The notes beneath the pieces are model-generated. The model worked only from the letters and a program-made list of their open reading frames with translations. It made no database searches and was not told where the DNA came from. A stretch of 64,000 nt of DNA from Amblyomma americanum (taxonomy: Eukaryota > Arthropoda > Arachnida > Ixodida > Ixodidae): NCBI RefSeq assembly GCF_052857255.1, contig NC_135498.1:161968124-162032123 (forward strand), written 5' to 3'. Shown piece after piece: positions 12,301 through 22,418 of the stretch (position 1 is the first letter of the stretch; each line of letters begins with the position of its first letter). A program made the translations under genes and the position numbers.

Positions 12301-15300
12301 TTAATGCGCGAAAAAAGTACCCGTGTTGTAAGGAGGCAGTCTTAACAAAAAATGCGTAACTAAAATAAACCTTGTCTGTAAACATCACTAAGGCTGGTTG
12401 GTTTTCAGCATAATGCCGCAAATAAGAAAATTATAAACAGTAGAAAACTACCGAGTGAATATTTTGGCAATGCCAGGGTCGTTATCTGCGTTTCAGAAGA
12501 TTGCCCATTTAAGCAATACATTAGAAGTGCACTCGGATAATTGCAGAGAACACATCGGACACAAAATGCTTTAAAAATACGCATGTTGACAGTGCTTAAA
12601 GTCTTGCAGGGGCACGTGATCAGCTTCATATCTTTGCTTAACGTCGTTCCTAGAAATTTAGTGTACACGTTTTCTTGTTAGCAATTAATCGCCTGAAACA
12701 CTAAATGATATTCATGCTGGAGCAAACAGCGGATTTGACACTGGCCAGGCTGAAGGGTCATTGGGCAGAGGAGTAGGTAATCGTAGTTAGATATGATTGC
12801 TTCTGATGTACATTTTTAAGAAAGAATTAAGCGCATTTTATTAGAAAATTTGTGCTCACGGAGCTAGAATAAAAGAGGCACCATTCGCAGTGTATCTCCG
12901 TCGAGATTATAAAACAAACGTCGTCAGTTTCAAATCCGCGCCAGCGTAGGTTGTTCCAAGCACTTTAGTGTATACCGTATTCTTTATCACCTGAAACATT
13001 TACTAATATCCATGCAGGAGGAAACAGCGGAATTGACACTGGCCGGGCTGAGCGATCATTGGGCGGAGGAGTAGGTAAGTGAAGTTAGATATGATTGGTT
13101 CGGATCTAGAATTTTACGAAAGAATTGGGTACATTATACTGAAAAATTTGGGCTCACGGAACACGAATAAAATGGGCACCATTCGCGGTGTATCTCTGTC
13201 GTGATTATCAAACTAACGTCGTCCGTTTCAAATACGCGCAAGCGAAGGTTGTTCCAAGCACTTTAGTGTAAACCTTATTCTTGATCACCTTATGGCTGCC
13301 TGAAACTCTTCATAATATCCATGCAGGAGGAAACAGCGGAATTGACACTGGCCGGGCTGAGCGATCATTGGGCGGAGGAGTAGGTAAGTGAAGTTAGATA
13401 TGATTGGTTCGGATCTAGAATTTTACGAAAGAATTGCGTATATTATACTGAAAAATTTGGGCTCACGGAACACGAATAAAATGGGCACCATTAGCGGTGT
13501 ATCTCCGTCGTGATTATCAAACTAACGTCGTTTAAAATCCGCGCCAGCGTAGGTTGTTCCAAGCACTTTAGTGTAAACCTTATTCTTGATCAGCTTATGG
13601 TTGCCTGAAACTCTTCATAATATCCATGCAGGAGGAAACAGCGGAATTGACACTGGCCGGGCTGAGCGATCATTGGGCGGAGGAGTAGGTAAGTGAAGTT
13701 AGATATGATTGGTTCGGATCTAGAATTTTACGAAAGAATTGCGTACATTATACTGAAAAATTCGGGCTCACGGAACACGAATAAAATGGGCACCATTAGC
13801 GGTGTATCTCCGTCGTGATTATCAAACTAACGTCGTCCGTTTCAAATCCGCGCCAGCGTAGGTTGTTCCAAGCACTTTAGTGTAAACCTTATTCTTGATC
13901 ACCTTATGGTTGCCTGAAACTCTTCATAATATCCATGCAGGAGGAAACAGCGGAATTGACACTGGCCGGGCTGAGCGATCATTGGGCGGAGGAGTAGGTA
14001 AGTGAAGTTAGATATGATTGGTTCGGATCTAGAATTTTACGAAAGAATGGGGTACATTATACTGAAAAATTTGGGCTCACGGAACACGAATAAAATGGGC
14101 ACCATTCGCGGTGTATCTCCGTCGTGATTATCAAACTAACGTCGTCCGTTTCAAATCCGCGCAAGCGTAGGTTGTTCCAAGCACTTTAGTGTAAACCTTA
14201 TTCTTGATCACCTTATGGTTGCCTGAAACTCTTCATAAAATCCATGCAGGAGGAAACAGCGGAATTGACACCCGCCGGGCTGAGCGATCATTGGGCGGAG
14301 GAGTAGGTAAGTGAAGTTAGATATGATTGGTTCGGATCTAGAATTTTACGAAAGAATTGCGTACATTATACTGAAATATTTGGGCTCACGGAACACGAAT
14401 AAAATGGGCACCATTCACGGTGTATCTCCGTCGTGATTATTAAACTAACGTCGTCCGTTTCAAATCCGCGCCAGCGTAGGTTGTTCCAAGCACTTTAGTG
14501 TAAACGTTATTCTTGATCACCTTATGGTTGCCTGAAACTCTTCATAATATCCATGCAGGAGGAAACAGCGGAATTGACACTGGCATGGCTGAGCGATCAT
14601 TGGGCGGAGGAGTAGGTAAGTGAAGTTAGATATGATTGGTTCGGATCTAGAATTTAACGAAAGAATTGCGTACATTATACTGAAAAATTCGGGCTCACGG
14701 AACACGAATAAAATGGGCACCATTAGCGGTGTATCTCCGTCGTGATTATCAAACTAACGTCGTCCGTTTCAAATCCGCGCCAGCGTAGGTTGTTCAAAGC
14801 ACTTTTAGTGTAAACCTTATTCCTGATCACCTTATGGTTGCCTGAAACTATTCATAATATCCATGCCGGAGGAAACAGCGGAATTGACACTGGCCGGGCT
14901 GAGCGATCATTGGGCGGAGGAGTAGGTAAGTGAAGTTAGATATGATTGGTTCGGATCTAGAATTTTACGAAAGAATTGCGTACATTATACTGAAAAATTT
15001 GGGCTCACGGAACACGAATAAAATGGGCACCATTAGCGGTGTATCTCCGTCGTGATTATCAAACTAACATCGTCCGTTTCAAATCCGCGCCAGCGTAGGT
15101 TGTTCCAAGCACTTTAGTGTAAACCTTATTCTTTATCACCTTAGGGTTGCCTGAAACACTTCATAATATCCATGCAGGAGGAAACAGCGGAATTGACACT
15201 GGCCGGGCTGAGCGATCATTGGGCGGAGGAGTAGGTAAGTGAAGTTAGATATGATTGGTTCGGATCTAGAATTTAACGAAAGAATTGCGTACATTATACT

Positions 15301-18300
15301 GAAAAATTCGGGCTCACGGAACACGAATAAAATGGGCACCATTAGCGGTGTATCTCCGTCGTGATTATCAAACTAACGTCGTCCGTTTCAAATCCGCGCC
15401 AGCGTAGGTTGTTCAAAGCACTTTTAGTGTAAACCTTATTCCTGATCACCTTATGGTTGCCTGAAACTATTCATAATATCCATGCCGGAGGAAACAGCGG
15501 AATTGACACTGGCCGGGCTGAGCGATCATTGGGCGGAGGAGTAGGTAAGTGAAGTTAGATATGATTGGTTCGGATCTAGAATTTTACGAAAGAATTGCGT
15601 ACATTATACTGAAAAATTTGGGCTCACGGAACACGAATAAAATGGGCACCATTAGCGGTGTATCTCCGTCGTGATTATCAAACTAACATCGTCCGTTTCA
15701 AATCCGCGCCAGCGTAGGTTGTTCCAAGCACTTTAGTGTAAACCTTATTCTTGATCACCTTATGGCTGCCTGAAACTCTTCATAATATCCATGCAGGAGG
15801 AAACAGCGGAATTGACACTGGCCGGGCTGAGCGATCATTGGGCGGAGGAGTAGGTAAGTGAAGTTAGATATGATTGGTTCGGATCTAGAATTTTACGAAA
15901 GAATTGCGTATATTATACTGAAAAATTTGGGCTCACGGAACACGAATAAAATGGGCACCATTAGCGGTGTATCTCCGTCGTGATTATCAAACTAACGTCG
16001 TTTAAAATCCGCGCCAGCGTAGGTTGTTCCAAGCACTTTAGTGTAAACCTTATTCTTGATCAGCTTATGGTTGCCTGAAACTCTTCATAATATCCATGCA
16101 GGAGGAAACAGCGGAATTGACACTGGCCGGGCTGAGCGATCATTGGGCGGAGGAGTAGGTAAGTGAAGTTAGATATGATTGGTTCGGATCTAGAATTTTA
16201 CGCAAGAATGGGGTACATTATACTGAAAAATTTGGGCTCACGGAACACGAATAAAATGGGCACCATTCGCGGTGTATCTCCGTCGTGATTATCAAACTAA
16301 CGTCGTCCGTTTCAAATCCGCGCAAGCGTAGGTTGTTCCAAGCACTTTAGTGTAAACCTTATTCTTGATCACCTTATGGTTGCCTGAAACTCTTCATAAT
16401 ATCCATGCAGGAGGAAACAGCGGAATTGACACCGGCCGGGCTGAGCGATCATTGGGCGGAGGAGTAGGTAAGTGAAGTTAGATATGATTGGTTCGGATTT
16501 AGAATTTTACGAAAGAATTGCGTACATTATACTGAAATATTTGGGCTCACGGAACACGAATAAAATGGGCACCGTTCACGGTGTATCTCCGTCGTGATTA
16601 TCAAACTAACGTCGTCCGTTTCAAATCCGCGCCAGCGTAGGTTGTTCCAAGCACTTTAGTGTAAACGTTATTCTTGATCACCTTATGGTTGCCTGAAACT
16701 CTTCATAATATCCATGCAGGAGGAAACAGCGGAATTGACACTGGCATGGCTGAGCGATCATTGGGCGGAGGAGTAGGTGTGTGAAGTTATATATGATTGG
16801 TTCGGAATTAGAACTTTACGAAAGAATTGCGTACATTATATTGAAAAATTTCGGCTCACGGAGCACGAATAAAATGGGCCCCATTCGCGATGTATCTCCG
16901 TCGTGATTATCAAACTAACGTCGTCAGTTTCAAATACGCGCAATCGTAGGTTGTTCAAAGCACTTTAGTGTATATCTTATTCTTTATCACCTTAGGGTTG
17001 CCTGAAACACTTCATAATATCCATGCAGGAGGAAACAGCGGAATTGACACTGGCCGGGCTGAGCGATCATTGGGCGGAGGAGTAGGTAAGTGAAGTTAGA
17101 TATGATTGGTTCGGATCTAGAATTTTACGAAAGAATTGCGTACATTATACTGAAAAATTTGGGCTCACGGAACACGAATAAAATGGGCACCATTAGCGGT
17201 GTATCTCCGTCGTGATTATCAAACTAACGTCGTCCGTTTCAAATCCGCGCCAGCGTAGGTTGTTCAAAGCACTTTTAGTGTAAACCTTATTCCTGATCAC
17301 CTTATGGTTGCCTGAAACTATTCATAATATCCATGCCGGAGGAAACAGCGGAATTGACACTGGCCGGGCTGAGCGATCATTGGGCGGAGGAGTAGGTAAG
17401 TGCAGTTAGATATGATTGGTTCGGATCTTATATTTTACGAAAAAATGCGCATATTTGATTGAAAAATCTGCGCTCACGGCGCACGACTAATTTTGGCATA
17501 ACTCTCGATGTATATCCGAAGTGATTATCAAATTAACGTCTTCAGTTTCAAATCTGTGTCACCGCAGGTTGTTCCTAGCAATTTAGTGTATACCGTATTC
17601 TTTTTATCCCTATGGCTGCCTGAAACACTTACTAATATCCATGCAGGTGGAAACAGCGGAATTGACACTGGCCGGGTTGAGCGATCATTGGGTGGTGGAG
17701 TAGGTAAGTGCAGTTAGATATGATTGGTTCTGATCTATGTATTTACGAAAGAAATGCGCACATTTGATTGAAAAATCTGCGGCCACGGCGCGCGATTAAA
17801 ATGGGCATCACTCTCGATGCATCTCCGTTGTAATTTAAAACTAATGTCATCTGTTTCAAATCCGTGTCAGCGTCGGTTGTTCCGAGCACATTAGTATATA
17901 CGGTATTCTTTATCATCCTATGGTCGCCTGAAACAGTTACTAATTTCCATGCACGAGTAAAGAGCGGAATAACACTGGCCGGGTTGAACAATCATTGGGT
18001 GGTGGAGTAGGTAAGTGCAGTTAGATATGATTGGTTCTGATCTATGTATTTACGAAAGAAATGCGCACATTTGATTGGAAAATCTGCGGCCACGGCGCGC
18101 GATTAAAATGGGCATCACTCTCGATGCATCTCCGTCGTGATTATAAAACTAATGTCATCTGTTTCAAATCCGTGTGAGCGTCGGTTGTTCCGAGCACATT
18201 AGTATATACGGTATTCTTTATCACCCTATGGTTGCCTGAAACACTTAATAATATCCACGCAGGAGGAAACAGCGGAATTGACACTGGCCGGGCTGAGGAA

Positions 18301-19645
18301 TCATTGGGCGGAGGAAACGGTAAGTGCAGTTAGATATGATTGCTTCTGATGTAGAATTTTACGAATGAAATGCGAACATTTTATTGCAAAATTTGTGCTG
18401 ACGGCGCAAGATTAAAATGGGCATCACTCGCTATCTGCATCTCCGATGTATCAAACGTTGGTAATTAGACTTTCAGAATTACCTTTTTGATTATAAAACC
18501 TTTATTATTTAAAGCAATTTTTTTTCACTTGCTAATTTACTGATGCAGTCATGTTAGGTGAGCCATCGTACGCAAATATTTTTTTTGCGCTGGAACTTGG
18601 CGTCAAGCTTGAGTGCAGCAATTACATTTAATCGAATATGCATAAGAGCGTGCTGTGCAAAAATGTGTGCAGATGCATTTCCAAACCTTGGGAGTATTCA
18701 GAAGTGTGTGCTTTAAGCATTTCTCACTGAGATGTCGCATGGCTTTCTGTCCTCAGATCGTATTCCTCGCATGTATTGTGCCCGTTAGTTGGCGCAGTTG
18801 AACAAAGTTACAGTAAAACCACAACTTCACTACAAAAGCTGCAAATGCTTGGCCATCGGTGAAGCCTTGGCCTTTAGCTTGAACAAATAAATACAAGAAA
18901 TAATGCCGGGACTTGGCCCCACGCGCACATTCGTAACGTGGTATTTATAACTTTTTATTAAGATTCCTGAGTGCAAAAGAAACGCATGCGCAGAATGGAA
19001 AAAAATTTCTTTAGTTGTGTGGTGCAGCTTCCAGGTTCGTAATATAGCGGGAACATTACAGTCATATGAAAGCTTTGAATATAGTATTTATTTGAGGTGT
19101 TTTCTTTTAGATCTTTAAATTTTAGATGTTTTATAGAGTTCTCGCGAGGGACAGATTGAAAGATATACAAATGATCTATGCTGAAAAACTGCCTCTTTTT
19201 ATTCTGGGCTTGACGACAAATATTCTATAAAATTCATCGCGGTCACTGAGGGATTATGGTGCTTGGCTGCTGACCAGAGAGACTCGGATTTGATCCCGGC
19301 CTTGGCGGTAGCATTTCGATGGATTTGAAATGCAACCCCATAAAACCCCATCAAGCCAAACATTCTATAAAAACGGCCTGTGCTAATTGTCGAAGTGGAT
19401 TGCTGGACAAATCAGTTTCAGCTATCATTTTCAAGATAATTAAATTTATTACGCACGGCCAGGAATTAATAAATAATTGGGACATTTCGTGAGAAGTTAC
19501 CGTGTTTCAATAAATCAACAGATGACATTACGATGCACTAATGAAGTTCTTTCTTTTAGTTAACCTTGAATTTTCTACGCACATAGTATTAATTACCTGT
19601 TGTCTTCATTCAGCGGACGCATTTCGGCCTGAAAATTATACATGA
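9317..19645 (+). CDS. Candidate tandem mini-exon gene for a secreted glycine-rich 19-residue-repeat protein
   Basis: This is a gene model inferred from splice signals and phase, not a recognised family. Exon 1 (ATG 9317) encodes a hydrophobic leader and ends in phase 1 at a GTGAGG donor. Twenty related mini-exons follow: 11490-11546, 12720-12776, fifteen between 13018 and 17395, 17647-17703, a broken one at 17955-18010, and 18263-18319. Typical ones are 57 nt, enter after CCATGCAG and leave at GTAAGT. In phase 1 each reads GGNSGIDTGRAERSLGGGV or a variant; the other two phases contain a stop. All introns are phase 1, so exons can be gained, lost or skipped without shifting frame. The product would be roughly 390-400 residues, signal peptide included, with about 37% Gly in the repeats and near-neutral charge. 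The exons at 10712 and 19614 are guesses. A secreted structural role such as tick cement is inference from composition only. Confidence 0.6.
10712..10738 (+). other. Possible small phase-1 exon (9 residues)
   Basis: AACTTAG precedes a 27-nt stretch and a GT follows. Read in phase 1 it gives GGKEYNPGI, which is Gly-rich, in frame and symmetric like the mini-exons. The acceptor lacks a good pyrimidine tract and the donor (GTCCTT) is weak, so this may be chance. Confidence 0.22.
11490..11546 (+). other. Divergent outlying 57-nt mini-exon
   Basis: The acceptor is CTGACGCAG and the donor GTATGT. The exon is exactly 57 nt and reads GAAEEIPAGSAERSLGGGV in phase 1, ending with the same AERSLGGGV as the array exons. 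Its flanking introns show no obvious similarity to the array introns, although the exon does. This is what purifying selection on a real coding exon would leave behind, and it is strong support for the gene model. Confidence 0.6.
12720..12776 (+). other. First array mini-exon, acceptor shifted by 3 nt
   Basis: The position homologous to the normal acceptor reads CATGCTG instead of CATGCAG, so AG is lost. An AG three bases inside (12721-12722) would give a 54-nt exon in the same phase, reading ANSGFDTGQAEGSLGRGV. The donor is GTAATC. Several amino-acid changes mark it as an old unit. Confidence 0.5.
13018..17395 (+). other. Fifteen homogenised core mini-exons
   Basis: Exons lie at 13018-13074, 13327-13383, 13632-13688, 13941-13997, 14250-14306, 14559-14615, 14869-14925, 15178-15234, 15488-15544, 15797-15853, 16102-16158, 16411-16467, 16720-16776, 17029-17085 and 17339-17395. 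The consensus peptide is GGNSGIDTGRAERSLGGGV. Variants: 14250 has DTRRAE instead of DTGRAE; 14559 and 16720 have DTGMAE; 16411 has a synonymous ACC. The units at 14869, 15488 and 17339 have CCATGCCG in place of CCATGCAG, losing the AG, but keep an in-frame AG 3 nt inside, giving 54-nt exons that lack one Gly. All donors are GTAAGT except GTGTGT after 16776. Confidence 0.62.
17647..17703 (+). other. Older mini-exon with Gly codons preserved by synonymous change
   Basis: The acceptor CATGCAG and donor GTAAGT are intact. The exon reads GGNSGIDTGRVERSLGGGV. Against the core consensus it has GTGG for GAGG (Gly kept), GTT for GCT (Ala to Val) and GGTGGT for GGCGGA (both Gly kept). The preference for synonymous changes at Gly codons fits coding constraint. 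Confidence 0.6.
17955..18010 (+). pseudogene. Decayed mini-exon
   Basis: This is the homologue of the 57-nt exon with one base missing (56 nt). The acceptor region reads GCACGAG instead of GCAGGAG. Any use would shift the frame and hit TAG at its end. The donor GTAAGT is still present. Because the neighbouring introns are phase 1, skipping it costs nothing. Confidence 0.65.
18263..18319 (+). other. Last array mini-exon
   Basis: Acceptor CCACGCAG, donor GTAAGT, 57 nt. It reads GGNSGIDTGRAEESLGGGN, with Glu for Arg and a final Asn replacing Val. The unit's similarity to the array fades at about 18455. Confidence 0.6.
19238..19352 (+). mobile_element. Ruka-type SINE with an internal deletion
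   Basis: It carries the head of the SINE (A-box-like GGTCACTGAGG, then TTGGCTGCTGACC, a B-box-like GGATTTGATCC and CCCGGCC, then CATTTCGATGGA). It then jumps to a tail-like AACCCCATAAAACCCC. The middle of the body is missing compared with the copies at 7726 and 51630. It lies in what would be the last intron of the mini-exon gene. Confidence 0.7.
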
Positions 19646-19724
19646 ACTGGTACTAATGCTGAACGTTTATGTCGCAGAGCTCTCGCAAGCATAGTAGCTT
19701 GTTCAGCTTTAAAAAATCAATAAA
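19614..19724 (+). other. Candidate terminal exon and poly(A) signal of the mini-exon gene
   Basis: A good pyrimidine-rich acceptor (CTGTTGTCTTCATTCAG, ending at 19613) precedes a short phase-1 frame reading ADAFRPENYT and stopping at TGA 19643-19645. An AATAAA occurs at 19719-19724. Other acceptors downstream (for example TTTTTTACAG before about 20184, or CCTTTAG before 20436) could serve instead, so this is only the nearest reasonable choice. Confidence 0.3.
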
Positions 19725-19739
19725 TTCTTCTAAACATGA

Positions 19740-22370
19740 CGAAAACAGTGCGGACAAGCGACGACACAAAAATAAATTCTAAGCCCTTTCATAACGAGCT
19801 GCCTGTGAATTGGTAATCACGTATATAAAGCAAACGTGCTGTCATGAAATTTAAGAGCGTGAACACGGCAGCGCATTGCCGATAGCCTCGAGCGCTACTT
19901 GTGGCGATACCTTAGTCCTGCTTTCCGCAACGTGGTGGAAGGGTTAATGCTGGTTTGCCTGCTTGCGGAAAGGCGAAGGACACATCCCCCTTTCCACATT
20001 TTTTTATGAAAGCGGCGCCGCGTAACGCCACCTTTAGGGTTCGAGGCTTTCGGGAATGCGCTGCCATGATCACGCTCATTGTCGAGTTCACCATTGTCAA
20101 GGTGGTGTCCCTCATCTGTTTTTCTTGAGTTATCCTAATGTCCTTAGAATGTTTACTCACCTGAGCTATCAACTTTTTTACAGGATTCTAATGGGCTCGT
20201 ATTATCGCAACCTACCTGCATATCCAAGAATCGCTTTCGTTCGATGAAGTCATCAAAGGCTCCTGCAGTCTGAGATCCTTGCAACGAAAGACAAATAAAT
20301 CAACGTTTTAAAGCATAAATAATGCGGTTTTGAGGGATAACTTGCTTTCAGATTTGTTGATTTTATTTGCTGCACTTGTCGGTACGTCTGTGCGCTGCCA
20401 TGATGTCTGCAGACATTGAATGCAAAACATCTTCCTTTAGATTTCACAGAAAGGAGAATGCGTAGATGCGGCTAGAGTCTCATAAAACTCAAGAACGAAG
20501 CGGGTTTTCCTCGTCAAAGGGTCCCCTTCCAGCCAATTGCGTCGGCCGGTTCTCGTGACCCCGTTGACGTGACAGCGCAGGCAGTGCCAGATAAAATGGG
20601 ATGGTTGCCTCCCTTCATGGTCACAGACCGTCCCCTCCAAGCATTATAGCGCCGCTGCCCGCATTGTCACAACTGTATGGCCATGAGAATTGGACAATGC
20701 CGTTGGCTGGAAAGGGTGCTTTGACGGTGAAAACCCCCTTCGCTCCTAAGCTGCAACCGACTATAGCAGTGTTTACCAGTGTACACCAATGTTGTGCCCC
20801 ACGGATATTCACTGCATGTATGCAGGTTTTATCACCGCCATATGCTGTGACAGGTCTATCGAGTAGAAGGCACTGGATTTCGCCCAACCAGAAAAAATAA
20901 CTGCCCAGACAATGAGCGTGTACAAGCCACTCATAGAGGAAGCTGGAGTTTAGCTTCTTGCCCCTATAGATCAGTTTAAGTTGGCATCGCGAGAATTTTA
21001 ATAGTCTAACCATTGCGCCACCTGCAGAAGCGCCATTTAGTTGCCGTCAAGTTCTTCTTAAGGAGCTTGTATTGTAGGAAAGGTCGCGGTAGGTTTCACT
21101 CACCCTGCTTCATGAAGCTGCTTTACCAGCATTCTGTCCGGTGTAATTAATGCTGCGAGGGGTGAACTGAGTGAAGCTTTCCATTTTCAGTCATCCACAA
21201 GATGTGAGCACTCGCTGCTCATTACTCGGCGCTCATTACTGTTTCTGCCACACATGCCGCAAAAGTAATGCCGCATGCACTCAAAAGTATTTTTTTAAAT
21301 CATAACAGCGGCCGGGCGACAAAATTGTCATATTGATTGTTCGACAGAGAAGTGTTAATGCGAAATATTGCTGATAATTTCTTTGCTTACCTACCTTTCG
21401 CCTCGCGTAAACGTGCAGGCCCTTTTAGTAGCGTATATTTCGGTCGAAATATCGCCTGCATGTTACTTAGTACTTCTCATTATACAAAAAAATATATCAT
21501 GGCTTGAGACGGCTCCACTGCGGCGCAATCTAGCATAGCCAGGCCAGCACCGAAATAGTAACAGGTCGCGCAACAGATGCTCCGAAAGCACATATAAAAT
21601 GACGGTATGAAAGCAAAACAGTGCCGCAACAGGCACTAATTATATGAACCTTAAAGCAAGGTTACTAATCACTAGTGATCCCGAACGCAGCCCATTAAAA
21701 AATTCCAGTCTTGTCTTCCTTTCTGATTTAACGCAGGGTATACGCGCTTCTCACAGATTTCTCTAAAGGCACGCTCTGAGGTCGGTCAGATTGTCTGACC
21801 CAGTCTGCCCGCCTTCCTTTGTATTAGAACGCATGTAAGACAGCCGAGACAAACGTTTTGCGGTCCCGCATGGGCCAGATTACCTTGGGGAATTAAGGGA
21901 GGCTGCAAACCTATTTGCTTTATCACTAAGCTCCAGTGATCGGCTGCCCATGCTGTACTGGTGGCAGTGTTCTAGAAGGGCGATTTCCTAGTTATCTCTA
22001 GCCTCCGTAAGGGTTCCAGCCGGGCAGCTACAAAGATCATGAGTGTAGAGCCTAAAAAGATTTGAAGGAGAATGCTTCAGGGTTCACCCACTTGCATCAA
22101 TGTCCTCTAATACTGGTTATTTCTTCAAGAGGGCTGCAAGAAATACATCAGCTCAGCTAGCTTAAGTATTTGTCTATCCTCCATCGGCATGTCTCTCTCG
22201 GTGTAAGTTGCCATCACGACACAAAAATATTTTTAGCTGGAACGAAAGTAATTATCTTCATATCGCGCTAGTTTGCACACAGAAAAAACATTCTCAATAA
22301 AACGCGGAGCTCGCGACTGATAAGGCTAGACGCCACCATAAAACCAACTGGACGGTTTACTGTTGTCCTT
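19740..22370. other. No recognisable gene
   Basis: Mixed AT-rich sequence with a GC-richer patch at about 20480-20700. A 10-bp inverted repeat (CTTTCCGCAA at about 19920 with TTGCGGAAAG at about 19963) and a small hairpin, GGTCAGATTGTCTGACC, near 21787 are present. Frames of up to 130 codons at 20600-21010 show no domain. Confidence 0.5.
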
Positions 22371-22418
22371 GTGGCAAGGCCATTTCCTGTAGTCAGGCGT
22401 CCCTACCCTCATGCCGCT

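Larger units (their letters stand above)
12600..18455 (+). repeat. Tandem array of about 19 units (~305-310 bp), each holding one 57-nt mini-exon and one intron
   Basis: Exon starts are spaced 309, 305, 309, 309, 309, 310, 309, 310, 309, 305, 309, 309, 309, 310 and 308 bp through the core. Core units differ at only a handful of positions over exon and intron, whereas the first unit (12720) and the last three (17647, 17955, 18263) are clearly older. Shared private variants show block duplications: the units starting at 13327, 13941, 14250 and 14559 recur in order at 15797, 16102, 16411 and 16720, and the pair at 14559/14869 recurs at 15178/15488. Unequal crossing-over is the simplest explanation. 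Minus-strand frames within the array are intron shadows. Confidence 0.95.

Noticed and set aside
14517..15342. Two near-identical minus-strand 68-codon frames (14517-14723 and 15136-15342)
   Set aside because: They are intron shadows duplicated with the array blocks. No motif, and absent from units with small indels.
12600..18455. Plain non-coding satellite, or a CRISPR-like array
   Set aside because: The unit is far too long for CRISPR and nothing prokaryotic is present. A pure satellite does not explain matched splice signals, a constant 57-nt open segment in one phase, or the divergent-intron exon at 11490.
20600..21013. Frames of 99 and 130 codons on opposite strands
   Set aside because: They mirror each other in a GC-richer patch, with no domain, no repeat match and no splice support.
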